DNA from: Deinobacterium chartae
Lineage (GTDB): Bacteria; Deinococcota; Deinococci; Deinococcales; Deinococcaceae
Assembly: GCF_014202645.1 (NCBI RefSeq)
Contig: NZ_JACHHG010000011.1
Location: 1-64,000 of the forward strand
Direction: 5' to 3'
DNA: 64,000 bases
Shown here: in pieces, positions 45,567 through 53,872 of the stretch
Layout: every line of letters starts with the position of its first letter
How positions within the stretch are numbered: the stretch's first letter is position 1
Translations under genes and position numbers: made by a program
Notes under the pieces: model-generated
The model's database searches: none
The model's input: only the letters and a program-made list of their open reading frames with translations
Told to the model about the DNA's origin: nothing

Positions 45567-46163
45567 ATGTTCAGAAACCTTGCCCTGCTGACCGGCCTCG
45601 TCCTGCTCACGGCCCCCGCCCTGGCCCAGACGCCGGCCGCACCGGCGTCCGCTTCGGCACGCACCGCCGCGCAGAAATCCCAGAGCGTGCTCGACCTGCT
45701 CGGCACCGTGGAACTGCTCGGGGAACTGCACAAGAACAAAAAAACGGCTTTCAGCGCCGCGCAGGTCAAGGCGCTGCTGCCGGTCCTGACCGACCTGAGC
45801 AAACGCGCCGAGCTGAAACCCGCCGACGCCGCCAAGATCTTGACGAACCTCGAGGAGCGGATCCTCACGCCCCAGCAGCTCACCCGCCTCGACGACCTGT
45901 TGCTGCAGCGCGAGGAGCAGCGCCGCCTCCGCCTGACCCAGGGCGGCACAGCGCCCCGGATCCGAACGGAGGGCCCGCTGCGCGGTGGGCAGCCCGCTGG
46001 CAACCCCAGGCCGCAAGACGGTCCGCGTGGGTCCGGGCTGCAGGGTCAGCCCGGTCCGGGCCGGATCGTCACCGGGCGTCCGGATGGCCAGCCCCTCAAT
46101 CCGTTCAAGCAGGGCCGCCCCGCCGAGCAATTGCAGACCTTAATCGCCCTGCTGAAGAAGTAA
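45567..46163 (+). CDS. Secreted protein of the export operon, unknown function
   Basis: A 198-residue exported protein with a signal peptide (ending PALAQ). A helical segment (residues 35-130, with LLGELHKNKKTAFSAAQVKALLPVLTDL) is followed by a Gly/Pro/Arg/Gln-rich disordered region and a final short helix. I do not recognise it. AAGGAG lies 5 bases before ATG 45567, just 10 bases after the permease stop, so it belongs to the operon and may be a periplasmic accessory factor or an exported product. Confidence 0.72.
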   Translation: MFRNLALLTGLVLLTAPALAQTPAAPASASARTAAQKSQSVLDLLGTVELLGELHKNKKTAFSAAQVKALLPVLTDLSKRAELKPADAAKILTNLEERILTPQQLTRLDDLLLQREEQRRLRLTQGGTAPRIRTEGPLRGGQPAGNPRPQDGPRGSGLQGQPGPGRIVTGRPDGQPLNPFKQGRPAEQLQTLIALLKK

Positions 46164-46174
46164 ACTCCGGCCCT

Positions 46175-46624
46175 TCACCGTTGTCCGGTCCGGTCGGCGC
46201 GACGGGCGGCCCTGCGGGCGGCCAGATCGCAGGCTTCGGCCAGCAGGGGCCGCAGAACTTCGAAGGTGGCCGGGCCGGGGTTGAGCACGCACACCCAGGA
46301 CATCGGAGCGTAGACCGGGTGCGGCATCAGGCGGTCCAGGGCAGTGTAGTCATACCCGGTGTCCACCACGCCGTCCGGTCCCGCGGCCTTGGGCTGCGGC
46401 CCGAACAGGCTGCGGTAGGTTTGCCTGCGCACGCCGAGGTTCAGTCGGAATACCCCCGGCCGGTCCAGCGCAGATGCCCGGTCGTAGGCGTCGTTCGTTA
46501 CCAGGGTGGCAAAGGGCATCCGCAGGTCCGGCCCCCAGAAGAAAAACCGGTTTCCTGAATCTTCGGTCACGCTCACGCGGTCAAAGGTCCGGGTGATGTA
46601 GTGGGTGAGCTCTGCTTCGTTCAT
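46175..46624 (-). CDS. DUF6194-like hypothetical protein
   Basis: A 149-residue soluble protein with the pattern FFFWGPDLRMPFATLVTNDAYDRASALDRPGVFRLNLG, then LMPHPVYAPMSWVCVLNPGPATFEVLRPLL, found in small proteins of many actinobacteria and deinococci. The fold resembles MmcQ/YjbR-type DNA-binding-like domains, but the function is unknown. GAGGAGGTG lies before ATG 46624; the longer frame is dropped. It converges on the export operon with an 11-base gap. Confidence 0.72.
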   Translation of the reverse strand: MNEAELTHYITRTFDRVSVTEDSGNRFFFWGPDLRMPFATLVTNDAYDRASALDRPGVFRLNLGVRRQTYRSLFGPQPKAAGPDGVVDTGYDYTALDRLMPHPVYAPMSWVCVLNPGPATFEVLRPLLAEACDLAARRAARRADRTGQR

Positions 46625-46693
46625 AACACCTCCTCGAGGGCCACGGCGGGCCGGGCAGCCGGGTCCTGACAACCCAACTGCCTTAAAATTCAG

Positions 46694-46725
46694 CGCTTCC
46701 AAGCGGAATTTTCCGCTTGGAAGCG
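46694..46725. repeat. 32-bp perfect palindrome
   Basis: Arms of 15 bases (46694-46708 and 46711-46725) are perfect complements around TT. It lies in the 170-base gap upstream of the DUF6194-like gene and downstream of the aminotransferase gene. A terminator or a protein-binding site is possible. Confidence 0.6.
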
Positions 46726-46747
46726 AACTGAAAGGTGTCTTGATGAT

Positions 46748-46777
46748 GGCCCCGGCCGGTAAGCAAAAGCCGGGGCC
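46748..46777 (-). terminator. Hairpin after the BioF/KBL-type gene
   Basis: A 9-bp stem (46748-46756 with 46769-46777), 16 bases after the minus-strand stop. No T-tract follows, so termination is tentative. Confidence 0.4.
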
Positions 46778-46793
46778 AGAACGTTATGCAACC

Positions 46794-48038
46794 TTAATCT
46801 TCAAGTCCCGCCGCAGCCCAGCCGGAAACGGCCTCGAGCGCCGCGAGCACCTCGTCGATGTCGGCCTCGGTATGCTCGGCGCTGATTTGGAAACGCAGCG
46901 ACTCGTCACCGGCCGGAACCACCGGAAAGGTCAGTCCGGTCACCAGGATCTGCCGCTCGCGCAAGCGGGCGACCAGCGCGCGCGTGCGGGCAGCGTCGCG
47001 CACGAACAGCGGCACCACCGGGTGCTCTCCGGACAGGGTTTCTAAGCCCAGCGCCCGCAGGCCGCGCCGAAAACGGTCGGTGAGGGCGCGCAGGTGCGCG
47101 AGGCGCTCGCGGCCCCAGGCGCTGTCGGTGAGCTCCAGGGCGGCACAGGCCGCTGCGGCCTCGGCGGGGCTGATGGGGTTGGAGAACACCGTGAGCGGGG
47201 CAACCTCGCGCAGGTAGTCGATCAGGGCCCGGGAGCCGACCACGTAGCCGCCGTTGACGCCAAACGCCTTGCCCAGCGTGCCGATCAGCAAGTCGGCGCG
47301 CGTCCCGCACAGCTCCTCGCTGCCGCGCCCGCTGGCCCCCAAAGCTCCTACCCCGTGCGAGTCGTCTACCACCAGCAGCGCATTTTCGGGAAAGTGGGGG
47401 TCGTGGGCGCTCACCCGGGCGGCCACCCGATCCAGCGGGGCGTGCACGCCGCGCATGCTGAACACCCCGTCGGTGACCACCACGGCACGCCGCGCCCCGA
47501 CCGCCGAGCGCAGGCGGACCTCGAGGTCCGCGAGGTCCAGGTGGCGGTATACGTCCTTGCGCTGCGGGCGGGCAAGGCGCAGGGCGTTGATGATGCTGTT
47601 GTGGTTCAGCTCGTCGCTGATCACGGCGGTCTGGGGCGTGATCAGCGAGATCAGCGTGCCCAGTACGGCCGCGTACGCCGAGGAGAACAGCAGCGCGGCC
47701 TCGCGCCCGTGAAACGCGGCCAGACGCCGCTCGAGGTCCGCGTGGGGCGCGAAGGTGCCGCTGATAAAGCGCACTGCGCCCGGGCCGCTGCCGTAGCTGC
47801 GGGCGGCCTGCTCGGCGGCTTCGAGCAGCCGGGGGTGCCGCGAGAGGCCCAGGTAGCTGTTGGCGTTCATGCGCAGGTAAGCCCGTCCCGGCTCACCCTC
47901 GACGCGGTAGCGCGGACCGCGCCCGCCCTGGGGCGGCTCTACCCCGGTGATCACGGTCTCGCGGGCCTTGCGGCGTCCCTGGTCCTCGAGGGTCTTCAGT
48001 TCGCCCTCGAGGTGTGCACTCAGTCGGTCGGCGGGCAT
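46794..48038 (-). CDS. Alpha-oxoamine synthase (BioF/glycine C-acetyltransferase family)
   Basis: A 414-residue PLP enzyme that joins an amino acid and an acyl-CoA with loss of CO2 or reversibly. Family features: SYLGLSRHPRLLEAA, YGSGPGAVRFISGT, the cofactor-stacking DELNHNSIINALRL, VTDGVFSMRG, VVDDSHGVGALG and the PLP Lys in IGTLGKAFGVNGGY. It could be BioF or 2-amino-3-ketobutyrate-CoA ligase; the latter with a GntR regulator would fit threonine/glycine use, but sequence alone does not decide. It overlaps the GntR gene by 19 bases, with AGGGAGGA inside that gene as its ribosome binding site. Confidence 0.87.
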   Translation of the reverse strand: MPADRLSAHLEGELKTLEDQGRRKARETVITGVEPPQGGRGPRYRVEGEPGRAYLRMNANSYLGLSRHPRLLEAAEQAARSYGSGPGAVRFISGTFAPHADLERRLAAFHGREAALLFSSAYAAVLGTLISLITPQTAVISDELNHNSIINALRLARPQRKDVYRHLDLADLEVRLRSAVGARRAVVVTDGVFSMRGVHAPLDRVAARVSAHDPHFPENALLVVDDSHGVGALGASGRGSEELCGTRADLLIGTLGKAFGVNGGYVVGSRALIDYLREVAPLTVFSNPISPAEAAAACAALELTDSAWGRERLAHLRALTDRFRRGLRALGLETLSGEHPVVPLFVRDAARTRALVARLRERQILVTGLTFPVVPAGDESLRFQISAEHTEADIDEVLAALEAVSGWAAAGLED

Positions 48039-48682
48039 GCGGGGTCCTCCCTGGGAGCCTGACTTAAAAAAGCGCTCAGTTGCTCGCCGGCGCGGGTGAT
48101 GTGGCCGCGCAGGATCTCCAGCGCCTCGGGCAGGTGTCGCGCGCGCAGCGCCCGGATCAGCTCGAGGTGCTCGAGGTGGCTCTGGTCGGTGTGGTGCAGC
48201 ACGTGGTACTGAAAGCGCAGGTAGCGGTCGGCCTGGCGGTGCAGGCCCTCGAGGGTCGCGAGCAGGCGGGGGCGGCCGCCAGGCAGGTACAGGGCACGGT
48301 GAAACTCCCAGTTCAAGCTGCCGTAGCGCGCGCTGTCCTGCTCGGCCTGCATGGCGTCGGCGAGGTCTTCGGCGCGGCCCAAGTCGGCCTTGCTGAGGCG
48401 CGGGTAAGCGAGCTCCAGGGCCAGCGGCTCGAGGCGGGCGCGCATCAGGGCGATGTCCTCGGCCTCCAGGGGGTCGAGGCGGGCGACCACCATGCCCCGG
48501 CGGCCCTCGGCGTGTGCGAGGCCCTCGACCTCGAGGCGTTGCAGGGCCTGACGCACCGGCAGGCGGCTGACCCCGTAGCGCTGCGAGAGGCTTTCTTGGC
48601 GCAGCGGTTCGCCGGGAGGCAAGGCGCCGCTGAGGATGTCCTCGCGCAGGGCCTCGAGGATGCTGCGGGCGGCAGTGGACAT
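48020..48682 (-). CDS. GntR-family (FCD) transcriptional regulator
   Basis: A 220-residue regulator. The N-terminal winged helix is typical (AARSILEALREDILSGALPPGEPLRQESLSQRYGVSR-like pattern) and the C-terminal FCD ligand domain has MRARLEPLALELAYP and the metal-ligand-type NWEFHRALY and HLELIRALRARH. TAAGAT lies six bases before ATG 48682, a leaderless start. It is divergent from the transporter gene and probably controls both units through the repeats at 48751-48782. Confidence 0.9.
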   Translation of the reverse strand: MSTAARSILEALREDILSGALPPGEPLRQESLSQRYGVSRLPVRQALQRLEVEGLAHAEGRRGMVVARLDPLEAEDIALMRARLEPLALELAYPRLSKADLGRAEDLADAMQAEQDSARYGSLNWEFHRALYLPGGRPRLLATLEGLHRQADRYLRFQYHVLHHTDQSHLEHLELIRALRARHLPEALEILRGHITRAGEQLSAFLSQAPREDPACPPTD

Positions 48683-48694
48683 GCGCTCATCTTA
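48683..48694 (-). promoter_or_regulatory. Leaderless -10 box of the GntR gene
   Basis: TAAGAT on the minus strand (48694-48689), six bases, then ATG at 48682. Confidence 0.5.
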
Positions 48695-48750
48695 TCCGAC
48701 CCGCGCACCGGGCCCGGGTTTCGGCCCGCTCTAGAGGAGTAAAGACATAT

Positions 48751-48782
48751 TTTGGATCCATAAAGTATATTTGTATCCATGA
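48751..48782 (+). promoter_or_regulatory. Direct repeats over the EamA-like start (GntR operator candidates)
   Basis: TTTGGATCCATAA (48751-48763) and TTTGTATCCATGA (48770-48782) agree at 11 of 13 positions, 19 bases apart. They flank the TATATT -10 box (48766-48771) and cover the ATG at 48779, so a bound regulator would block transcription. Confidence 0.5.
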
Positions 48783-49783
48783 AAACTCCGGCCTCCGCCG
48801 TTCCGCTGCTGCTCGGCCTGCTGGCCGCGCTGTTCTTCAGCGCCACGCTGCTGCTCAACCGCAAGATGGGCCTCGAGGGCGGCGACTGGGGCTGGATGTC
48901 GAGCCTGCGCTTTGTCATCATGCTGCCGCTGCTGGCCGTCCCGGTCCTGTTGCGCCGCGAGGGAGCGGGGCTGCTGCGCGAACTGCGCGCCTGCCCCGGC
49001 GTGTGGCTGCTGTGGAGCACGGTGGGCTTCGGGCTGTTCTACGCGCCTTTTACCCTGGCCAACACCTTGATGCCCGCCTGGCTGATGGGCGGCACGTGGC
49101 AGATCACGATCCTGATGGGCCTGTTGCTCTCGCCGCTGCTCTACCGCGACGCGCGCCGCATCATTCCGCGCCCGGCCCTGCTCATCTCGGGCGTGGTGGT
49201 GGCCGGGGTGGTCCTGACCCAGATCGAACACGCCCGGTCGCTGCACAGCCCGGCCGACCTGATCCTCGGGCTGCTGCTGACCCTGGTGGCGGCGGTGGCC
49301 TACCCGCTGGGCAACCGCAAGATCATGCTGCACCTCGAGGAGCGGGGCCTATCGCTGAGCGTGTACCAGCGGGTGCTGGGCATGACCCTGGCCAGCATGC
49401 CCTTTTGGTTGCTGGTCGCCGCCACGGCCGGCGCACGCTCGGGAACGCCGAGCGGCGCGGAGGTACTGCAGTCCGGCCTGATCGCGCTGAGCAGCGGTGT
49501 CATCGCCACGCTGCTGTTTTTTCGCGCCACCGATCTGGCACGCAGCAACGCCACTGCGCTGGCCAGCGTAGAGGCCACCCAGGCGGCCGAGGTGGTGTTC
49601 GCGCTGCTGGGCGAGGTGCTGCTGCTCAGCGCGGCGTGGCCCGGACCGCTGGCCAGCCTGGGTCTGGCGGTGGTCGTCGTGGGCATCGTCGCCTACAGCA
49701 CGCTGCTGCGTCCTCCGGCCGGCAGCGCACCCCAGCCCGCACCGGACCCGCGGCCTCACCGCGAGCAAGAAGCGGTTCCCTGA
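48779..49783 (+). CDS. EamA-like drug/metabolite transporter family protein
   Basis: A 334-residue protein with about ten membrane segments, matching the multidrug-resistance-efflux branch of the DMT superfamily: FFSATLLLNRKMGLEGGDWGWMSSLRF, YAPFTLANTLMPAWLMGGTWQITILMG and the C-terminal ATDLARSNATALASVEATQAAEVVFALLGEV. It has a Pro/Arg-rich tail. The substrate is unknown; the GntR neighbour suggests an amino acid or related metabolite. TATATT is seven bases before the ATG. Confidence 0.85.
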   Translation: MKTPASAVPLLLGLLAALFFSATLLLNRKMGLEGGDWGWMSSLRFVIMLPLLAVPVLLRREGAGLLRELRACPGVWLLWSTVGFGLFYAPFTLANTLMPAWLMGGTWQITILMGLLLSPLLYRDARRIIPRPALLISGVVVAGVVLTQIEHARSLHSPADLILGLLLTLVAAVAYPLGNRKIMLHLEERGLSLSVYQRVLGMTLASMPFWLLVAATAGARSGTPSGAEVLQSGLIALSSGVIATLLFFRATDLARSNATALASVEATQAAEVVFALLGEVLLLSAAWPGPLASLGLAVVVVGIVAYSTLLRPPAGSAPQPAPDPRPHREQEAVP

Positions 49784-49784
49784 G

Positions 49785-50243
49785 CTACACGGCGGTCGCG
49801 CGGTGCAGCCCCAGGTAACGGGTTTCAGGAAAACCGGCCCGCAGGTCATCCCAGAACTCACGGCGAAACACCTCCGGGTACAGTTCGAGTTTCACAAGCT
49901 CGTGGGGTCCCAAAAACCGGGCGTCCACCAGAAAATTCCGCTCGTCTCCCACGCGCCCCCCGGACGAGAGCTCGCCGCCCGTTTCCGAGCACAGCACGAA
50001 ACTCTTGAAGATGCGCAGGCCCGGCTCGAGGATCTCCTGCACGTACAGCAGGCGCACCGCCCGCACCCGCAGTCCGGTTTCCTCGAGCACCTCGCGCTCG
50101 GCGCCCTCGAACACGCTCTCGGCTCCCTCCAGCCCCCCGCCCGGCGGCAACCAGAAGTCGTAGTGGCCGGGTCGGTGGTGGCGCACCAGCAGCAGCGCTC
50201 CGTCCCGCACCACCACGCCGGCCGCACTGATTCGATGTCGCAT
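49785..50243 (-). CDS. Nudix hydrolase
   Basis: A 152-residue hydrolase of nucleoside diphosphate-linked compounds. The Nudix box is complete: GGGLEGAESVFEGAEREVLEETGL near residues 38-61, including the REVLEETG metal-binding core. The substrate is unknown. TAAAGT lies six bases before ATG 50243. It converges on the EamA-like gene with a 1-base gap. Confidence 0.92.
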   Translation of the reverse strand: MRHRISAAGVVVRDGALLLVRHHRPGHYDFWLPPGGGLEGAESVFEGAEREVLEETGLRVRAVRLLYVQEILEPGLRIFKSFVLCSETGGELSSGGRVGDERNFLVDARFLGPHELVKLELYPEVFRREFWDDLRAGFPETRYLGLHRATAV

Positions 50244-50255
50244 CCCGCCACTTTA
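50244..50255 (-). promoter_or_regulatory. Leaderless -10 box of the Nudix gene
   Basis: TAAAGT on the minus strand (50255-50250), six bases, then ATG at 50243. Confidence 0.5.
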
Positions 50256-50442
50256 GCAGCCGTGTGCCCGCAGCCGGGCAGGGGCAGCCGCCCTTAAAAT
50301 GAGAGTGAAAACGTTTCTCTTAATCGAATTTATATCCTCTGTTCGGCCCGTCCACCCCGCCCCGGGAAACCGTACAATGCGGGTATCGCGAGTGGTTTCC
50401 ACACGCGGAATTTTTTGATCTGCGCACCATCGACTCTGCCCC

Positions 50443-51984
50443 ATGAACTCAGTGCCTCCGCGTGTTTACCACTTTGTTCTTCGGCAACAGGCTCCGGTCT
50501 GGGTTGCCCTGCTGGTCATGGCTGTCCTGATCGTGCTGGGCGTCAGCCACAACAGCCGCATCTCCGACGCCCGCCTCGAGTCGCAGCAGGAGCTGAACGC
50601 ACTCGACAACGTCCTCACCGAGGTCATCAACCTCGAGACCGGCATGCGCGGCTACGTGATCACCGGCGAGGCCGCGTTCCTGGAACCGTATCTGCGCGCC
50701 CGCACGCGCTTTCCGCAGGAACTGCGGGAACTGCGCGCACGCGCCGAGAAGTCGGGGAGCACCCTGCGGCCGCTGCACCTCTCGCAGATCGCGCAGATCG
50801 AAGAACTGGTCAACCGCTGGCAGCGCACCGCTGCCATTCCCATCCTCGAGGCACGGCAGCGCAGCCTCTCCGAGGCGATCGCGCGGGTCCGGACCGGTCA
50901 GGCCAAGCTGATCGTAGACGAGGTGCGCGAGGTCATCGCCACCTACCGCCGCCAGGAGCTCGAACGTCAGGCGGAGCTCGAACGTCAGGCGCGCGCGCTG
51001 GTCTACTGGGTCACCCTGCTGATCAGCCTGGGCCTGCTCGGCGCGTTGAGCGGCAGCATCTGGGCCAGCTACCGCATCGGGCGCACCCTGGATCAGGTCT
51101 TCGGGCTGCTGGCACAGGTCGCCACGCGCATCGCCTCGGGGATTCGGCACGAGCGCGCCCCGCACGCCCCGCTGCTCGAGGCCGATGTGCTGGCGAGCAG
51201 CTTTAACCGCATGACCGACCAGCTCACCGCCGCGCAGGCCGAACTCGAGGCCCGCAACGCCGAGCTGCGGCAGCGCAACGCCGAACTCGAACGCAGCAAC
51301 TCCGACCTCGAGCGCTTCGCGTTCGTGGCCAGCCATGACCTGCAAGAACCGCTGCGCACCATCGGCAGCTTCACCGAACTGCTGCTTTCCACCCAGCAAG
51401 AGCGCCTCGACGAACGCGGGCAGCAGTACGCGGGCTACATCGTGCAGGGCGCGCAGCGCATGCGCACCCTGATCAACGACCTGCTGGTGTTCTCGCGGGT
51501 CCGCGAGCTGAAGGACATCGAGCTGCAGCGCGTTCGTACCCAGGAACTCGTCGGCCGCGCCCTGCACGAACTGAGCACCGAGATCACCGCCACCTCGGCA
51601 CAGGTCGAGGTGGGTGAACTGCCCGACGTGATCGGAGAACCGGGACTGCTGCTGCAAGCGCTGCGTGCGGTGCTGCACAACGCGCTGAAGTTCCGGCAGC
51701 CCGGACGCACGCCCCAGGTTCGCATCAGCGGGCACCGCAACGGCGACACGGTCACCCTCGAGGTGAGCGACAACGGCATCGGCATGGAGATGCAGTACGC
51801 CGAGCGGGTCTTTATGATGTTCCAGCGCCTGCACGGGCGCGGCCAGTACGAAGGCAGCGGGATGGGGCTGGCCCTTACCCGCCGCATTTTCGAGCATCTG
51901 GGCGGGCAGGTGCAGTTACAATCGGTCATAAACGAAGGAACCACGCTGTTCCTGACTCTCCCCGCTCCCGAGGACGAAGCATGA
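50443..51984 (+). CDS. CHASE3-domain sensor histidine kinase
   Basis: A 513-residue membrane kinase. Segment 1 (residues 19-36), a CHASE3 extracytoplasmic domain (LETGMRGYVITGEAAFLEPY near residue 65), segment 2 (about 184-206), a HAMP-like linker and a coiled coil (ELEARNAELRQRNAELERSN), HisKA with FAFVASHDLQEPLRTI (His near 304), and HATPase with VLHNALKF, SDNGIGM and GSGMGLALTRRI. It would phosphorylate the adjacent CheY-like regulator, which it overlaps by four bases. The signal is unknown. Resembles kinases paired with Rcp1-type regulators. Confidence 0.92.
   Translation: MNSVPPRVYHFVLRQQAPVWVALLVMAVLIVLGVSHNSRISDARLESQQELNALDNVLTEVINLETGMRGYVITGEAAFLEPYLRARTRFPQELRELRARAEKSGSTLRPLHLSQIAQIEELVNRWQRTAAIPILEARQRSLSEAIARVRTGQAKLIVDEVREVIATYRRQELERQAELERQARALVYWVTLLISLGLLGALSGSIWASYRIGRTLDQVFGLLAQVATRIASGIRHERAPHAPLLEADVLASSFNRMTDQLTAAQAELEARNAELRQRNAELERSNSDLERFAFVASHDLQEPLRTIGSFTELLLSTQQERLDERGQQYAGYIVQGAQRMRTLINDLLVFSRVRELKDIELQRVRTQELVGRALHELSTEITATSAQVEVGELPDVIGEPGLLLQALRAVLHNALKFRQPGRTPQVRISGHRNGDTVTLEVSDNGIGMEMQYAERVFMMFQRLHGRGQYEGSGMGLALTRRIFEHLGGQVQLQSVINEGTTLFLTLPAPEDEA
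50956..50991. repeat. 18-bp perfect tandem duplication in the CHASE3 kinase gene
   Basis: Bases 50956-50973 are repeated exactly at 50974-50991, duplicating six residues (ELERQA) just before the second membrane segment. Confidence 0.9.
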
Positions 51985-52424
51985 AACCCATTCACGTACT
52001 GCTGGCCGAGGACAACGAAACCGATGTCATCCTGACGCGCGAGGCTTTCGCCTCGAGCAAGTTGTCCATCAACCTCGACGTGGTCAAAGACGGCGTGGAT
52101 CTGCTGGCCTTCTTGCGCCGCGAGGGCGTGCACGCCCAGGCCCCCCGGCCCGACCTGATCCTGCTGGACCTGAACATGCCGCGCCTCAGCGGCTTTGAGG
52201 TCCTCGAGGTCATCAAGGCCTCGCCGGACTTCCGGCGCATCCCGGTGGTCATTCTCACCTCGAGCGCCGCCGATCAGGACATCTTGCAGAGCTACGACCT
52301 GCACGCCAGCTGCTACATCACCAAGCCGGTCGATTTTGGCAGCTTCCTCAAGATCGTGGCATCGCTGCAGGATTTCTGGTTCACGGTGGTGCGCCTGCCT
52401 TCCGCAGAAGCTCCGGCCTCCTAA
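51981..52424 (+). CDS. CheY-like response regulator (Rcp1 type)
   Basis: A 147-residue single-domain receiver. Acidic residues in LLAEDNETD, the phosphoacceptor Asp in LILLDLNMPRLSG, Thr/Ser in ILTSSAAD and Lys in ITKPVD are present. There is no output domain, so it signals by protein contact, as in phytochrome-linked Rcp1. It is translationally coupled to the kinase (ATGA). Confidence 0.93.
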   Translation: MKPIHVLLAEDNETDVILTREAFASSKLSINLDVVKDGVDLLAFLRREGVHAQAPRPDLILLDLNMPRLSGFEVLEVIKASPDFRRIPVVILTSSAADQDILQSYDLHASCYITKPVDFGSFLKIVASLQDFWFTVVRLPSAEAPAS

Positions 52425-52490
52425 ACGCGCCGCTGCTTCCCCCCGCGTTTCCGGGGCGCGGGGCACACCGGCGGCGCAGCGGATACCGAC

Positions 52491-52706
52491 TCAGCTGCCT
52501 GACCCGGCACCGCACTCTTCCAGCCGCCCCGCCTTCCCTGTTCCCCACAGGTGCCGGATCCGCTGTACCTCATGCAGGGCTGCGCGCAGGGATTCGGGCA
52601 CCTCGCCGGGCTCTAAGTCCTCGATGGGCCGGGGCGGGATGCGCCCGTCTGCCATGGCCATGAGCAGTTCCTCGAGGTGGAGCAAGTAGCGCTGGATGAT
52701 TCTCAT
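52491..52706 (-). CDS. Small hypothetical protein
   Basis: A 71-residue acidic, helical protein (MRIIQRYLLHLEELLMAMAD at the start, then RPIEDLEPGEVPESLR) ending in a Gly-rich tail. TAGGTT nine bases before the ATG is a possible -10. No function recognised. It lies between the response regulator (convergent) and the amidase gene (same strand). Confidence 0.55.
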   Translation of the reverse strand: MRIIQRYLLHLEELLMAMADGRIPPRPIEDLEPGEVPESLRAALHEVQRIRHLWGTGKAGRLEECGAGSGS

Positions 52707-52754
52707 GACTCGTGTAACCTAGCGGGCGCATATCACCGCTTCGTTCGGTTTGTG

Positions 52755-53312
52755 TTATCTGTCGCTCAGGTAGCGCAGCGCCCGCTCGAGGGCATGCGCG
52801 TGCCGAAGACGCGCAGCGCGTCCGGCCGCGCCCGGAGCCGGGGCCCGATCGATGGCGGCGACTTCCCACAGCACCGCCGGAGCGTGATCGGGAAAGGCGT
52901 CGACGTACAGTCCGCGGAAACGGCTGGCCCGGCTGGGCCACACCCGGGTCAGGCCGGCCTCGCGGGCCAGGCGGCGCGCCAGGTTCAAGCTGGCCTCGCC
53001 GGGCGCGTGGTACACCAGTCCGTAGCTGCGCGCGGCGTTGAAGTGCACCGCCACGAACGCGCGCGCGCCCAGCGCGACGGCGCGATCGATCCGTCCACGC
53101 AGGGACGGTTTGGCACCCTGCCGTCCGTCATGCGTGAGCCGCACGTCCCAGTCGGCCTGCTCGAGGACCTGCTTGGCGGTCAGGCACAGCTCGAGGTTCG
53201 CTTCGGCCTCGTGGCGGCTGCCGTACACCACACCCGGGTCGTAGCCGGGGGCCAAACGGGTGCTGCCATGTCCGGGATCGAGCATCAGGATGGGTCGGGC
53301 GGGGCGGGTCAT
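52755..53312 (-). CDS. N-acetylmuramoyl-L-alanine amidase (Amidase_3)
   Basis: A 185-residue zinc amidase that cleaves the lactyl-Ala bond of peptidoglycan. Zinc ligands and catalytic Glu: LDPGHGS (His), HEAEANLEL (Glu), VAVHFNA (His) and LWEVAAID (Glu). AGGAGGTGC before ATG 53312 sets the start. No signal peptide or membrane segment is visible, unlike most AmiC-type enzymes, so export or release may rely on another route. A holin-like gene 1.1 kb away is a possible but unproven partner. Confidence 0.88.
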   Translation of the reverse strand: MTRPARPILMLDPGHGSTRLAPGYDPGVVYGSRHEAEANLELCLTAKQVLEQADWDVRLTHDGRQGAKPSLRGRIDRAVALGARAFVAVHFNAARSYGLVYHAPGEASLNLARRLAREAGLTRVWPSRASRFRGLYVDAFPDHAPAVLWEVAAIDRAPAPGAAGRAARLRHAHALERALRYLSDR

Positions 53313-53622
53313 GGGAAGCACCTCCTGGGCAGCGGGGAGCGCGGCTGCTCCTGGTATAGCACGCGGCCGTGCAGACGGCCATGAAGAAACGGGGATTCGG
53401 TTAAAAACCGGCGGCAACAGAACGCTTCGGTGGGTTGTTTTGACCTGCTGTTACCGTCTCAGGTGATAAGTGTGCAAACTCAGCCTTTAACGCCCTGCCA
53501 GTCGAGCGAACAAACCCGTAAACGGGCCTTCAGGCAGCACGCAACTGCGGCCGTGCGCCGCCTACAACAATGGACGGTGTCGGTAGGCCACTTTCTTTAT
53601 CACTAGCGAAGGAGAAGTCGTC

Positions 53623-53820
53623 ATGGCGAACACGGGCAGACGCGGCTTCGGGTCGATGGACCCGGCCAAACGGCGCGAGATCGCGCGCTTGGGCGGACGC
53701 GCCGCACACGCGGGCGGCAACGCTCACCGCTGGACATCCGAGGAGGCCCGCGAAGCGGGCAGCAAGGGCGGCAGGCGTCCACGGGCGCAGCGCAACCCGC
53801 GCGAGAACCGCAGCGAGTAA
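53623..53820 (+). CDS. KGG-repeat stress-induced small protein
   Basis: A 65-residue, very basic and Gly-rich protein with the con-10/GsiB-type motifs: FGSMDPAKRREIARLGGRAAH and SEEAREAGSKGGRRPR. Proteins of this kind are hydrophilic and induced by desiccation or other stress. It precedes a DUF892 stress gene on the same strand, 52 bases apart, a pairing common in other bacteria. Confidence 0.83.
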   Translation: MANTGRRGFGSMDPAKRREIARLGGRAAHAGGNAHRWTSEEAREAGSKGGRRPRAQRNPRENRSE

Positions 53821-53872
53821 CGGCACAGCTTACGTTTCCTTTCTTTTCTAGAGGTAGACCCGGAGGTTCACG

